In this document: positions 1 through 9,934 of the stretch, piece after piece
Position numbering within the stretch: the stretch's first letter is position 1
Layout of the letters: the number at the start of each line of letters is the position of its first letter
NCBI GenBank assembly: GCA_024710355.1
Contig: JANJUX010000056.1
Coordinates: 62,001 to 126,000, forward strand
DNA from: Candidatus Rifleibacteriota bacterium
GTDB taxonomy: Bacteria > Muiribacteriota > Ozemobacteria > Ozemobacterales > Ozemobacteraceae
Direction: 5' to 3'
Length of the DNA: 64,000 bases
Position numbers and translations under genes: made by a program
The notes under the pieces: generated by a model
What the model was told of the DNA's origin: nothing
The model's input: the letters and a program-made list of their open reading frames with translations, nothing else
The model's database searches: none

Positions 1-207
1 TCAGAACCAGTCGACCTGGGTGAGCTCCTCATGATCTCCCACAGCCTCGGAAAACTCTACTGGAAACAGGGACGCAACCGTGAAGCCGGCGAGCTTCTGA
101 AGATAGCCTGGCAGCAGTGCCCCGAAGAGTGGCCGGTGCTGAAAGAAGAACGCCGCAAAGATTACGCGGAATTCTGTGCCAGCACCGGGCAGGAGTTTGA
201 GGAATGA
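1..207 (+). CDS. C-terminal end of a protein of unknown function (5'-truncated by window edge)
   Basis: An open frame runs from the first base to TGA at 205-207 and gives 68 residues with no start in a credible position, so the gene begins outside the window. The tail is helical and charged (SLGKLYWKQGRNREAGELLK), which resembles a TPR helix pair, but this is too short to assign. The stop overlaps the ATG of the next gene (ATGA), so the two are probably co-translated and the protein may work with the histidine kinase that follows. Confidence 0.6.
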   Translation, partial: SEPVDLGELLMISHSLGKLYWKQGRNREAGELLKIAWQQCPEEWPVLKEERRKDYAEFCASTGQEFEE

Positions 208-1475
208 CAGAGTTATCGCAGTATGTCGGCCTCTTTATCACCAGTTTGTTACTGATTGCCGTGATTGCAGTTTCATCGTTTCAGCGCAGACGGCGCCCGC
301 AATCAGAAGCGGCCACGCCTGACGACAAAAGACTGCAGCAGATGGCTGTACAGCTGTTCTGCGAGACCGATTTTCCGACAGCCGTAGTCAATCGCAATTT
401 ACAGATCGTTTTTGCCAGCAATAATTTTCGCGACCGTTTCATGCATGGCGAAACCGGCACAGATTTCCGCACCCTTTTCAATCAGGCACCATTCGCTGGT
501 GTGGTCGACCTGCAAGCTGCGCTCGATGCCTATCATAAAAATGGCAAATTGCCGGAATGCCCGTGCTTTGTCGCCTTGAAGCTCTTTCTTGAAGAAGATG
601 AATGGCGACTGCCCGCGACCTACTTTCTGCTGCGCACCATTCGCCCGGAAAAAGAATCCGGCGAAAAGCTGCTGACAGTCTCAATGATCGACGCCGGTTT
701 TGTTGCATCAACGGTTATGGAACTCAACCAGAAAATTGCCCTGAAAGACAGCAATCTCAAAAAACTCGAAGAACTCGACCGCCTGAAATCTGAATTTCTT
801 GCCACGCTGAGCCACGAACTGAAAACGCCGCTGGTCTCAATCAAGGGTTATCTCGACCTGATGGCGACGCAGAAGATGGGCCCATTGACCGAAAAACAGC
901 AAAAGGCCCTGGCAGTTTCGCTGAAAAATACCTCGCATCTGAACAATCTGATTTCTTCAATTCTTAATTTTGCGCGTATGGAAGCCGGAAAACTGAAATT
1001 TGACATGGTCAACCAGAAGCTTCAGCCCAATATCGCCGATATCGTCGATTCACTGAAGCCCCTGGCAGACGGCCGCAATATCGCACTTGTCACCAGCATG
1101 GATCCAGGCCTGCCAGCGGTAGTAATGGATCCGGACCTTATTCACCGTGTGCTGTCAAATCTGATTGAAAATTCAATCAAGTTTTCACAGCCGGGCACCG
1201 CAGTCAACATCAAGGTCTTTCAGGCTGATACAAGCAGGTTACAGATTGACATCGTCGATCAGGGGTGCGGAATTCCGGCCGACAAAATAGACAACATCAA
1301 AGCCCCATTCTTTCAGGCAGACAAATCTGATACCCGCCCAACCGGCGGTCTTGGCCTCGGCCTGGCGATTGCAGATAAGATTCTCGCCGGCCATGGCACT
1401 TCACTTGCGATCACTTCAGAAGAGGGCAAGGGCACCTGCTGCAGCTTCTGGCTGAAAATTGCCGGAGCTCACTGA
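204..1475 (+). CDS. Membrane-anchored sensor histidine kinase (PAS-like, HisKA, HATPase_c)
   Basis: A 423-residue kinase that should autophosphorylate on His and pass phosphate to a response regulator. One N-terminal membrane segment (about residues 8-26) is followed by a PAS-like region (about 45-170) and a short coiled linker. The HisKA box LATLSHELKTPL carries the phospho-acceptor His204. The HATPase domain shows an N box (LSNLIENSIKF), a G1 box (DQGCGIP) and a G2 box (GGLGLGLAI). It starts by ATGA overlap with the upstream gene. Its 3' end overlaps by 7 bases the end of the convergent NtrC-type regulator, so that regulator may be a partner, though a closer kinase sits in the regulator's own operon. 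The ligand is unknown. Confidence 0.9.
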   Translation: MTELSQYVGLFITSLLLIAVIAVSSFQRRRRPQSEAATPDDKRLQQMAVQLFCETDFPTAVVNRNLQIVFASNNFRDRFMHGETGTDFRTLFNQAPFAGVVDLQAALDAYHKNGKLPECPCFVALKLFLEEDEWRLPATYFLLRTIRPEKESGEKLLTVSMIDAGFVASTVMELNQKIALKDSNLKKLEELDRLKSEFLATLSHELKTPLVSIKGYLDLMATQKMGPLTEKQQKALAVSLKNTSHLNNLISSILNFARMEAGKLKFDMVNQKLQPNIADIVDSLKPLADGRNIALVTSMDPGLPAVVMDPDLIHRVLSNLIENSIKFSQPGTAVNIKVFQADTSRLQIDIVDQGCGIPADKIDNIKAPFFQADKSDTRPTGGLGLGLAIADKILAGHGTSLAITSEEGKGTCCSFWLKIAGAH

Positions 1476-2893
1476 TCTTCGGCAGAACCTCTGGCGATAT
1501 CGAGTTCGCGCAGCTTCAGATAGAGATTCTTGCGATGCATGCCTGCCAGTCTGGCAGCTTCAGACATGTTGCCCGAGGTCTTTTCAAGCAGCCCCTCGAA
1601 ATATTTGCGCTCGAATGTCTTCAGCAGAATGTCTTTGGCTTCTTTGTACTGCATCGACATCATGCCCTCTTCAATGAATTTTTCATTTTCGAGCCGCGAC
1701 CTGAGATGAAAACGGCTTGAGTCGTTCTGGAAAACACTCTCATCTTCAAGGATTATCACCTTTTCAATGAGATTCTGCAATTCGCGCACATTGCCGGGCC
1801 AGCCATACTGCATCAATTTGCCCATGAACTGATCACTGAAGCTCTGCTGCCTTCGGTTGAGTTTTTCGCAGTATTTTCTGGCAAAAGATTCGACCAGAGC
1901 CGGGATATCAGCCAGTCTGTCGCGCAACGGCGGCAGATGAATATTTATCACATTGAGGCGATAAAAAAGATCTTCCCTGAAGCTCCCTTCATTGATCGCC
2001 TGGATCAGATCGCGATTGGTCGCGGTTATTACTCTGGTATCGACGCTGATTGTCTGGTTACCGCCGATTCTTTCGAATTCTCTTTCCTGCAGAATCCGCA
2101 GCAGTTTGGTTTGCGTCGCCATCGTCATTTCGCCGATTTCATCGAGAAAGATCGTGCCTGAATCAGCAATTTCAAACTTGCCAAGGCGGCGATTAAGCGC
2201 TCCGGTAAAGGCTCCTCGCTCATAGCCGAACAGTTCGCTTTCAATAAGGTTCTCGGGTAATGCGGCGCAATTAACGCGAATAAAGGGACGCGAGCGGCGC
2301 GGGCTGAGACTGTGCAGAGCGTTTGCCACCAGTTCCTTGCCTGTTCCGGATTCCCCCGTTATAAGAACGGTCACATCATTCGGCCCGACTCTTTCGATAA
2401 GGTCGTAAACACGCTGCATGCACTCGCTGGAGCCAATCAGAGCTGCGAGACCCTCGCGCTGATGCAACTGCTCTTTGAGCTGCTGGTTCTCGATACGCAG
2501 ACGGCATTTTTCAACAGCCCTTCTCACCGTCAGGCGCAACTCATCATTTGAAAAAGGCTTCGGCAGGTAATCATAGGCCCCGCGCTTCATGGCTTCGACC
2601 GCCACAGCCTCTGAACCGTAGGCAGTAATCATTATAACCATCAATTCGGGCCGCTCAGCGATCAGACGTTCCAGCAGCACCATACCCGAATCGCCGGGCA
2701 TGGTCAGATCGGTAATGACCAGATCAAAATTTCCTGCCAGAAACACCGCCATGGCTTCTTCTGCCGAAGAGGCCTTGCTGACAACATAACCTTCTGGCTT
2801 CAGCACCGCCTCAAGCGTGTAAAGAACCGATTCTTCGTCGTCGACGATAAGAATGCTCGGTGATCTACCTTTTCTCTGATTAATCCGCGCCAT
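1469..2893 (-). CDS. NtrC-family sigma-54-dependent response regulator
   Basis: A 474-residue activator of sigma-54 promoters. The receiver domain (about 13-125) keeps the acidic pair (VDDE), phospho-acceptor Asp62 (VITDLTMPG) and the PKPF lysine. The AAA+ domain has Walker A GESGTGKE (180-187), the sigma-54 contact loop GAFTGA (227-232) and Walker B GTIFLDE. The C-terminal Fis-type helix-turn-helix reads EAARLAGMHRKNLYLKL. The ATG at 2893 is preferred over one at 2905 because GGAG lies 6 bases before it. The gene overlaps the end of the upstream kinase gene by 14 bases, which marks them as a cognate pair. It is the last gene of a seven-gene minus-strand unit. Confidence 0.92.
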   Translation of the reverse strand: MARINQRKGRSPSILIVDDEESVLYTLEAVLKPEGYVVSKASSAEEAMAVFLAGNFDLVITDLTMPGDSGMVLLERLIAERPELMVIMITAYGSEAVAVEAMKRGAYDYLPKPFSNDELRLTVRRAVEKCRLRIENQQLKEQLHQREGLAALIGSSECMQRVYDLIERVGPNDVTVLITGESGTGKELVANALHSLSPRRSRPFIRVNCAALPENLIESELFGYERGAFTGALNRRLGKFEIADSGTIFLDEIGEMTMATQTKLLRILQEREFERIGGNQTISVDTRVITATNRDLIQAINEGSFREDLFYRLNVINIHLPPLRDRLADIPALVESFARKYCEKLNRRQQSFSDQFMGKLMQYGWPGNVRELQNLIEKVIILEDESVFQNDSSRFHLRSRLENEKFIEEGMMSMQYKEAKDILLKTFERKYFEGLLEKTSGNMSEAARLAGMHRKNLYLKLRELDIARGSAEDQ

Positions 2894-5129
2894 TTTCCGC
2901 TCCATTCGGCAGGAATATTCTAAACTCCGTCATTTTCTGCTCAGAGTCAAATTCAATTTTTCCGCGATGCAGTTCGACAATTTTTCGGGTGATTGCCAGG
3001 CCAAGCCCGGTTCCGGTTGCCTTGGTCGTGAAGAAAGGTTCAAAAATCCTTTGCTGAAGGGTCTCTTCTATCATCGGCCCGTCATTTTTCACCCTGATTA
3101 CGAGCCATTCCGGCAGACGTTCAACGTTTATTTCGACCGTGCCACAACGCCCAACCGCCTGAAAGGCGTTCAGAACAAGATTTAAAACCGCCTGCTTGAT
3201 CTTCTCAGCATCAACCCTGACAAGACAATCGCCCTCAGGAAAATGCCGGCGCAGGCTGATTTCATTTTTTGCTGCCTCATGCTTTATCAGCAGAATAAGT
3301 TCATTGATAATTTCTACCAGACTACATACTTTCAGATTGGCCGCCTCAGGCTTCACAAGGCTGAGAAGCTCCGCAACAACCCTGTTCAGCCGCAGCACTT
3401 CACCAATAACGACGTTCGCGTGCTCTTTAAGGTCACCCTGAACTTCTTCGCCGATGATTTCGACAAGGCTGCGGATAGCGACCAGCGGGTTGCGTATTTC
3501 GTGAGCGACAGAAGCGGCAAGTCTGCCAAGAACCGCCCATTTTTCGGCCTCTATCATCTGCTGTTCGAACTTCTTCTGGTCGGTCACGTCATCTACTACC
3601 AGAACCGCGCCCCTGATTTCATTGCCGGCCCGGAGTGGCAAAAGGTTTATGGCAAACTGGCGCAAAAGAGTGCCGGCACTATATTCAATCACCCTGTGAA
3701 TTCTGGAGTCGTTGGCGGCAGTGCTGAAAATCCTCTCAAAAAAGGCAGCTGTCTCATCATGCATCGCTTCGGCAAATTTTCTGTCGGGAATCTGATCACA
3801 AAATTCTCTGAAGCCACGCGAACCGGTATCAAACGAGGTCATGCCAAACATCCCCAGAAAGCGTTCGTTCACGACCAGAAATTTTCGATTCCGGTCGAGT
3901 GTTGCCAGCCCCTGGTTGATACTGGCGAGAATGTTCTTCATACGCTGGTTCCAGTCAGAGAGCTCTTCATACAGACTGGCATTTTCAATAATCGAAGCAA
4001 GAACCGGAGCAATAGTCTCAAGAAAGCGGCGCACCCCTTCTGAATAGCCGCCAGAATCATTTTTGGCGAGAATGATGACACCGTTCATCCGGCTTCCTGA
4101 CAGCAGAGGCACGCCAATGAGCGATATGCCATCCACGAGGTTTTCGTGCAGGGTCTTACTTATGAAGCAGTTGTTAACAACCCCTTCAATAGCATCCTGA
4201 CCCGGGCTTTTCACTGCCGCAACATTAACCACTTCCTCGAACCTGAGCGTGCGACGGTTCTGAAGAACAATCTGAGCGAACGAACTGAAAGAAAGTGTCT
4301 GCGCCTTTTCAAGAAACTTTTCGAGAATAACTGCGAATTCATTATCGAGTGTCACCTTGCGCATCAACTCGTAAATTTCCCATAGTTCCTGAAGTTTTTC
4401 GTCGATGGCCCGGTTTCTCTGCATGTTTTCCTTGAAGGTTTCCTGAACGGTCAGAGCCATTCTATTGAAGGAATCGCCCAGTTCTTTCAGCTCACCGGCT
4501 CCGGCGGCACCAACTCTGACAGAATAATCGCCGCGACCAAACTCTTCTATGCCATGCATCAGGTCGCCAAGAGGCTCAAGAATGCTGCGTGAGGCAAAAA
4601 CAGCGACCAATATACCCACAAACATGCTCAGCAACATCAGAGAAGCAAAATCTGAGGCCGTATTACTGTTTTTATTCTGCCAGATCGGAGGCACCCCGAC
4701 CCCGACTGCACCAAGAACCCTGCCTTCGGCGACGATCGGAAAAAAAAACTCACGATATGTCGTTCCGTTACCTGTATGAGATTCCCCACCCTTCATCAAA
4801 GCCAGCTCAGGGAAACCGCCAGCCGGGATTCTCGGCTCATCGCCCCATCTTTTCCACCAGTTCTCATCATAGACAGTAAGCATCAGCTCCGCTGAATTAC
4901 CCGACCGGTTGGAATAAATATGGTCAATTACGCTCTGATCTCCATGAAGAAGAAACTGCTCAGCCGGTTTCTGCAAAATTCGCCCCAGAGAGTTGGCCGA
5001 ATTCATGGTATCCTCTGAAATGGCAAGCTGCTCGCGCGAAAAGGCTGCAATCGCCAGAAAAGCGTTCGTGATAAAAATCAGAGAGACAAAAAGAAAAATA
5101 AGTTTTCCCTGCAGGGTTCTAGGGAGCAT
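2880..5129 (-). CDS. Sensor histidine kinase with HAMP, GAF and PAS domains
   Basis: A 749-residue membrane kinase. The order is an N-terminal membrane helix (about 8-27), an extracytoplasmic sensor region to about 165 that resembles a single-Cache fold, a second helix, HAMP (about 187-240, SRSILEPLGDLMHGI), GAF (about 260-395), PAS (about 405-510), HisKA with His543 (ASVAHEIRNPLVAI), and HATPase (NLVLNAFQAVG, FEPFFTTKATGTGLGLAI). This is the NtrB/AtoS style of kinase that pairs with NtrC-type regulators, and the regulator gene overlaps its end. CAGGAG lies 6 bases before the ATG. It follows a second kinase gene after 15 bases. Confidence 0.92.
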   Translation of the reverse strand: MLPRTLQGKLIFLFVSLIFITNAFLAIAAFSREQLAISEDTMNSANSLGRILQKPAEQFLLHGDQSVIDHIYSNRSGNSAELMLTVYDENWWKRWGDEPRIPAGGFPELALMKGGESHTGNGTTYREFFFPIVAEGRVLGAVGVGVPPIWQNKNSNTASDFASLMLLSMFVGILVAVFASRSILEPLGDLMHGIEEFGRGDYSVRVGAAGAGELKELGDSFNRMALTVQETFKENMQRNRAIDEKLQELWEIYELMRKVTLDNEFAVILEKFLEKAQTLSFSSFAQIVLQNRRTLRFEEVVNVAAVKSPGQDAIEGVVNNCFISKTLHENLVDGISLIGVPLLSGSRMNGVIILAKNDSGGYSEGVRRFLETIAPVLASIIENASLYEELSDWNQRMKNILASINQGLATLDRNRKFLVVNERFLGMFGMTSFDTGSRGFREFCDQIPDRKFAEAMHDETAAFFERIFSTAANDSRIHRVIEYSAGTLLRQFAINLLPLRAGNEIRGAVLVVDDVTDQKKFEQQMIEAEKWAVLGRLAASVAHEIRNPLVAIRSLVEIIGEEVQGDLKEHANVVIGEVLRLNRVVAELLSLVKPEAANLKVCSLVEIINELILLIKHEAAKNEISLRRHFPEGDCLVRVDAEKIKQAVLNLVLNAFQAVGRCGTVEINVERLPEWLVIRVKNDGPMIEETLQQRIFEPFFTTKATGTGLGLAITRKIVELHRGKIEFDSEQKMTEFRIFLPNGAENGAD

Positions 5130-5144
5130 TGCAAACTCCTGAGG

Positions 5145-6149
5145 TCAGATTGGAACCCAGAAAGAAACAACCGTTCCGGTGCCAGAGTCGGAAACGATGT
5201 GAAACTCGCCACCGGCAAAACGAACCCGCTCTTCCATACTTATCAGGCCCAGCTTCTTGAGAGTGCCGTATTTTTTGCGAATCTCCGAAACGTCAAAGCC
5301 ACTGCCATCATCTTTAACCACGACCGCCAGGCGACTTCTGGCCTCGTCATAATTGAGAAAAATATGAACTGAGGCCGGCTCGGCATGCTTTACCGCGTTA
5401 TTGGCGGCCTCCTGAATGACACGAAAAACCGCCAGTTCCTTTTCACCCGACATTTTGGCCCGTTCACCCTCGACTTCTACATACACCGGAATGCCAGTGC
5501 GCGCCTTGAAGCCACTGATAAACTGTTCCAGCGTCGGAATAAGCCCGAGATCATCGAGCGCCATCGGTCGCAGGTCGAAAATGAACCTGCGGATATCCTT
5601 GAGACTTCTGATGACTGAATCTTTAAGCTCCTGAAGTTCGCTTACAAGTCCCTGGCTGCCAGAATGCTGTTCAAGACAGTAATCTATGCGCATGGTCAGA
5701 CTCGCAAGTGTCTGCGCCGGGCCGTCGTGAATATCCCGCGAAATTCTTTTTCTCTCCTCTTCCTGGGCACGAATAATGCCCTCTGCCTGTGTCTGGCCAG
5801 GAGCAGCGTCGGAATTAGAGTGCAGCAGACCGTCCACCCGTCTGGCAATATTTTCCGCCTGGGCTGTAAGTCTGCTGTTAAGCATGGGAATCGTCGCAGG
5901 GCTGACCACCGGATCGAGTTCAAGTGCGGCTTTCAGGTTTTCAAAAGCCTTTCTGGCTTTTGGCCCAATCTGAGGGCTCACCGCTGCAACCGTCAGCACG
6001 ATATTTTCGAGATCATCAAGCCGATCGACGATTCTGTTCCGGCTTTCGTCAGGGTGCTGAACAGCCGCCAGCACGCTCTGCATTGTGGCCAGGGTTTCTC
6101 TGAAAGTGGCTATTTCCTGAGAAAGTGCTTCAAAGGTAGATTCTGGCAT
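5145..6149 (-). CDS. NarL/DegS-type sensor histidine kinase (HisKA_3)
   Basis: A 334-residue soluble kinase. The N-terminal half is helical with no membrane segment. The HisKA_3 box EEERKRISRDIHDGPAQTLA carries His141. The HATPase part has RVIQEAANNAVKHA (N box), DDGSGFD and LGLISMEERV. This family normally pairs with LuxR/NarL-type regulators, but none is nearby. The only regulator in the operon is NtrC-type, and its expected partner is the other kinase. It may therefore signal to a distant regulator or modulate the same pathway. It is separated by 9 bases from the upstream TPR gene. Confidence 0.88.
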   Translation of the reverse strand: MPESTFEALSQEIATFRETLATMQSVLAAVQHPDESRNRIVDRLDDLENIVLTVAAVSPQIGPKARKAFENLKAALELDPVVSPATIPMLNSRLTAQAENIARRVDGLLHSNSDAAPGQTQAEGIIRAQEEERKRISRDIHDGPAQTLASLTMRIDYCLEQHSGSQGLVSELQELKDSVIRSLKDIRRFIFDLRPMALDDLGLIPTLEQFISGFKARTGIPVYVEVEGERAKMSGEKELAVFRVIQEAANNAVKHAEPASVHIFLNYDEARSRLAVVVKDDGSGFDVSEIRKKYGTLKKLGLISMEERVRFAGGEFHIVSDSGTGTVVSFWVPI

Positions 6150-6158
6150 TTATATTCC

Positions 6159-8723
6159 TTATTTTCCCGATGACCTGATCCGGCTTATTTCCAGTTCAGC
6201 CCGGCGTTTGAGTGCATACGAATCGCCACCGGCGCGGGCAATTTTTTCGAGTTCGGCAATCGCCTTTGCCCTGTCGCCATTTTCTTCAAGGCATTTGGCG
6301 TAGCGGATGCGCAGGTCGACCCGGTGCGGGCTTTTCTGCAGCGCCTGCTGCAGATACTTTTCACCTTTAACGTAATTCCCGGTGGTTTCGGCAAGACGGC
6401 CGAGTCTGGTAAGAGTTACCGAATCACGCCGACCAAGCTGGTATGAATGCTCAATTGCGTCAAAGGCGTCTTTATGCATTGACAGCTTTTCGAAAATTAC
6501 CCCGATCATATCATAGGTCTGCGCATCCTTTTTGTGCCTGAGAACCTCAAGGTAATGCGGAAGTGCCGCTTCCCAGTTGCCGCGCGAAAACTCGGCAGCG
6601 CCTTTTTTGCGAAATTCCTCAATCTTGCGCCGCATCGACTGCTGATCTGGTTCCTGGGCGACGGCATTCATAAAACCGCCTTCATCAGGTTCTTTCGCCT
6701 TCACGGGCTTAACTTCAGCTGTCTGCGCTGGCGGCGCCGCATTTTTTTCAACAACGGCCGCAGGTACTGCCTGCACCACTATTGGCTGTACCGGAACCAC
6801 TGGAGCAGCATCCGTCTTGTTCTGCTGCTGATTCTCGGGTCGACTGTATAATTCGACACCTGCCGGCCTGGGCAGACCGCCTGGTACTGCTGAAGGATCA
6901 TCTGGTATCTTTTCAGGCACTGGAGGCGGCGGCGTCACTGGCGCATCAGGGGCCTTTTTGGACTCAATCTGCAAAACTGGAGCAACTGCAACCTGCACCG
7001 GCGCGGGTGAAGGTGGCGAGACCGGTAGTGGAACCGCGGACGGAGGGGTATTGACAGTCTGACCCACAGAAGCCTCAAAAAGCACTTTTCCGGAAACCGG
7101 GGCCTCGGGAATATCAACCGCCTGCTTCTCTACCAGACGCCCTTCACCCTTTCCTTGAACTATAAGAACCCTGGCATCGCCGCTTCCGGAACCTGTGGCC
7201 TGACCACCAGCCAGTGCCTGCGAGGCTTCAAGATCATCAGGAACCAGACTGAGAATTCTCTGAAAGTATCTTCTTGCTTCAAAGGCCTTGCCTGAAGCAT
7301 TGAGCGCCCTTGCCAGCTGACGATTGCATTCGACGTTCAGCGGTTCAAGCGCCAGCGCCTTTTCAAGGTAAGTTACCGATTCAGTAAACAGTTTGAGATC
7401 TATGTAAATAGAGCCCAGCAGAAAATTACCTCTGACGTTGTCTGGTTCTGAGCGCAGACCACGTACAATTGCCTGAGCCGCCTGGGCAAGTTCAGAACGG
7501 TCATAGAGCATTTTGCCAAGATTGAACCAGGCTGCAGCATCATCAGAAAAGGTTTCCAGGTAGCGACGCAGATATTTTTCGTAATCGGCCATCGCTTCGG
7601 CGCGATAGAAAGAGTTCAGTATAACGCGCCACTGAGCCTTGTCCGGCTCAGTCGTTCCGAGTGCTGTGGCAAAAAAGGCGGCGGCAGAGGGATAGTCGCC
7701 GGATTTTACAAATTCCATGCCTTCAGCAAAAGGCGATATAACAATTGCGGGCTCTGATTCGACGGCCGCAGGACTTGTTTCAGGCGCAACCGCGGGAGCG
7801 GAGTCAGAAAGGGGGCGGGACTCCGGCACAACGACCGCTGGAGCGGTCTGTTGCGGCGAGACCACCGGTTCAGGTGCCACTGCCGGCTCAGCAACCTGAA
7901 CAGCTGTCGACAGATCAGCCACAAGTTCTCTGGCGCTGCGTCTGCCGGAAGGGATCTCGGCAGCAACGGCAAAAAGAGTGTTCTGTTCTGATTCAATCCT
8001 TTCGCCACGCTTTTCAAGCCAGATACCAACCAGAATAAAAATGGCGGCAAGCCCGAGATACAATTTCCAGGACTGGCTGTGCATACGCATTGCACCGAAG
8101 TCAGCGGAATAGGCTACCTGTCCTGGTTCCAGGGTTTCATCGTCTTCCACATCCTTGTCTGGATCTTTGACCGCATCTTTTGCCATAACCGGCGAAACTT
8201 CTACGACATCCGCATCTTCATGCGCGCGCACAATCTTTTTAGCCGGCTCCACTGCCGCTGCCGATTCTTCAGAATGTGTCAGAAGGCCCGCTGTGGATGA
8301 AGGGGCGGCGATAAGACTACCGGAAGTGTTTTGCAGAACCGGCAGAAGAACCCGCTCAACTTCGAACCAGTCACGAAAACTGCTGAACAGTGAAAGGTAG
8401 TATGCATCTTTGATGTTGTAGATCCACAACAGAATGAACACCACCGAAAAGAAATAGCTGATGACAACCATCAGATGCGCTCCCAGCAGGGGAACTACCG
8501 CATTATGAACGATGCCACCGTTATACACACTGAAAGCAGAAAAAATGCCGCCAAAATAAATGGCCATCAGCATTATTCCACGATCGATGTGGCCAGCGTA
8601 AATTTGCCCGAGACCCATGACAAAAAAGGACATCAGGGCGGCCGCTCCCGGGTTACGGGTCGCGCCCTTCAGGTGCTGACGCCTTAATTCATCGAACCAC
8701 TGGTTGTTTTCTTGCTCTTTCAA
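6159..8723 (-). CDS. TM2-like/TPR membrane protein with proline-rich linkers
   Basis: An 854-residue protein of unknown exact role. The N-terminal about 120 residues resemble a TM2 domain (NPGAAALMSFFVMGLGQIYA, then more hydrophobic segments). After an acidic linker there is a further membrane helix near 220-240, then long Pro/Ala/Val-rich stretches and two groups of TPR repeats (about 330-500 and 700-850), the second ending near the C terminus. TPR arrays scaffold protein complexes, and the position inside a signalling operon suggests it assembles or senses part of an envelope machine. Translation appears to start at TTG (8723), with GGAG 9 bases before it. Seven bases separate it from the upstream gene. 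Confidence 0.75.
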   Translation of the reverse strand: MKEQENNQWFDELRRQHLKGATRNPGAAALMSFFVMGLGQIYAGHIDRGIMLMAIYFGGIFSAFSVYNGGIVHNAVVPLLGAHLMVVISYFFSVVFILLWIYNIKDAYYLSLFSSFRDWFEVERVLLPVLQNTSGSLIAAPSSTAGLLTHSEESAAAVEPAKKIVRAHEDADVVEVSPVMAKDAVKDPDKDVEDDETLEPGQVAYSADFGAMRMHSQSWKLYLGLAAIFILVGIWLEKRGERIESEQNTLFAVAAEIPSGRRSARELVADLSTAVQVAEPAVAPEPVVSPQQTAPAVVVPESRPLSDSAPAVAPETSPAAVESEPAIVISPFAEGMEFVKSGDYPSAAAFFATALGTTEPDKAQWRVILNSFYRAEAMADYEKYLRRYLETFSDDAAAWFNLGKMLYDRSELAQAAQAIVRGLRSEPDNVRGNFLLGSIYIDLKLFTESVTYLEKALALEPLNVECNRQLARALNASGKAFEARRYFQRILSLVPDDLEASQALAGGQATGSGSGDARVLIVQGKGEGRLVEKQAVDIPEAPVSGKVLFEASVGQTVNTPPSAVPLPVSPPSPAPVQVAVAPVLQIESKKAPDAPVTPPPPVPEKIPDDPSAVPGGLPRPAGVELYSRPENQQQNKTDAAPVVPVQPIVVQAVPAAVVEKNAAPPAQTAEVKPVKAKEPDEGGFMNAVAQEPDQQSMRRKIEEFRKKGAAEFSRGNWEAALPHYLEVLRHKKDAQTYDMIGVIFEKLSMHKDAFDAIEHSYQLGRRDSVTLTRLGRLAETTGNYVKGEKYLQQALQKSPHRVDLRIRYAKCLEENGDRAKAIAELEKIARAGGDSYALKRRAELEISRIRSSGK

Positions 8724-8729
8724 AAAATA

Positions 8730-9932
8730 TCACTCCAGAACATCAATCAGACAACCGCTTTTTACCAGACACAGCTTAACCTGCTTCTGCAGACACTGCT
8801 CGACCAGATCGGTGCGCTCGTAATTCGCGATTATCATGCCTCTCAAGTCTGCCGACTTGAACTGCCCGCTCGTTAACTCGCTGCCAAAGGAGCTGGTGTT
8901 GGCACGCAGATGCTCAAGCAGATCCAGAGCCTCATTAATCTGAACCGGCTCAGGACTGTAGAGAATCTGAACCACAACCAGCACCCCTTTGCGGTCCTGG
9001 CAGAGCAGATCAATTCGTCTTTTGCGCTCATTGCTCAAAGTAACCGAATAATTTCTGTGGATAACGCGCAAACCCTTTTCAAACATGTTGATATGCGCAG
9101 CAACCCAAAGTTCAAACTCTTTTTTCGAATTGAAAAACGAATTTGAAGTAAACTGTTCGAACAATGATTCGATCATGTTTACCTGTTCCTTGAGGCGACG
9201 GTTCTCTTCCTGCATGGTGACGATGCGCTCCCAGAGTTTTTTATTTTCCTCAAGAAGAACGATCAGCCCTTTAACCTCACCCTCGTTGAATTCACCAAGC
9301 GGCCGGGCAAGCAGCCTGGTTATGAGAGAACGCAATGGTGTGGTGCCATCGAGCTGGGCTTTTTCCGATGGGTCATCGCGCTTGATAAGAAGCACCGGTA
9401 TTTCCTGGGTTTTCCATTTGATCAACAGATCATCACCAGGCGAAAATACCCTGAGAAGGTCACCAATCATCAGTTTGCGCTTTTCAAAATCCGGGGCACG
9501 CCCCTTCATTCTCTTGCCGCCAATTTCGATTTCAAAACCCTCTGTCAGAGAGAACATGCGGGTATAAAGCTCATCTTCACGGGCAAACCACTTGAGATAA
9601 CGGCCGCTGTGCTCCTGATGCGACAGGCGCTTTCTGATCGCCATTTTTTCCTGCGGCGCAAAAATATGACAGTTGACCACAGAACCACGCTCGCGCGAAT
9701 TGCTGAGAACAATCTCCGAATCAATTGCAGCTGTGGCTATTGCTTCACCAACGAACAGACTGCGCTTTTCCCATTCTACTGAGAGGTTGGCTATCTCCTG
9801 TTCGCCGAGCATCATGTTAAAAACAAGACTGGCCGGGATCACCGACTTTACATCGGCATCCTGAGATGCTTCCCAGCAGATGGCGCCCTTTTCGATTTCA
9901 CGGGCTGTCAGTTTTTTTCTGAATTCCGGCAT
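8730..9932 (-). CDS. Unknown protein with C-terminal degenerate NucS-like nuclease domain
   Basis: A 400-residue protein whose N-terminal 230 residues I do not recognise. A short coiled coil follows (about 235-265). The C-terminal part resembles PD-(D/E)XK nucleases of the NucS/RecB type: RRIDLLCQDRKGVLVVVQIL matches the usual pattern of an IDLL strand, a turn and an acidic E-x-K strand. Asp308 is kept, but the E-x-K position reads Q322-I-L324, so metal-dependent cutting is unlikely. The gene lies 2 bases after the LolA-like gene and 6 bases before the TPR gene, so it is co-transcribed with envelope and signalling genes and not with repair genes. Confidence 0.6.
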   Translation of the reverse strand: MPEFRKKLTAREIEKGAICWEASQDADVKSVIPASLVFNMMLGEQEIANLSVEWEKRSLFVGEAIATAAIDSEIVLSNSRERGSVVNCHIFAPQEKMAIRKRLSHQEHSGRYLKWFAREDELYTRMFSLTEGFEIEIGGKRMKGRAPDFEKRKLMIGDLLRVFSPGDDLLIKWKTQEIPVLLIKRDDPSEKAQLDGTTPLRSLITRLLARPLGEFNEGEVKGLIVLLEENKKLWERIVTMQEENRRLKEQVNMIESLFEQFTSNSFFNSKKEFELWVAAHINMFEKGLRVIHRNYSVTLSNERKRRIDLLCQDRKGVLVVVQILYSPEPVQINEALDLLEHLRANTSSFGSELTSGQFKSADLRGMIIANYERTDLVEQCLQKQVKLCLVKSGCLIDVLE

Positions 9933-9934
9933 TT

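Noticed and set aside
3243..4043. Plus-strand open frame opposite the HAMP/GAF/PAS kinase
   Set aside because: It lies inside a clear kinase gene on the other strand and has no signal or domain of its own.
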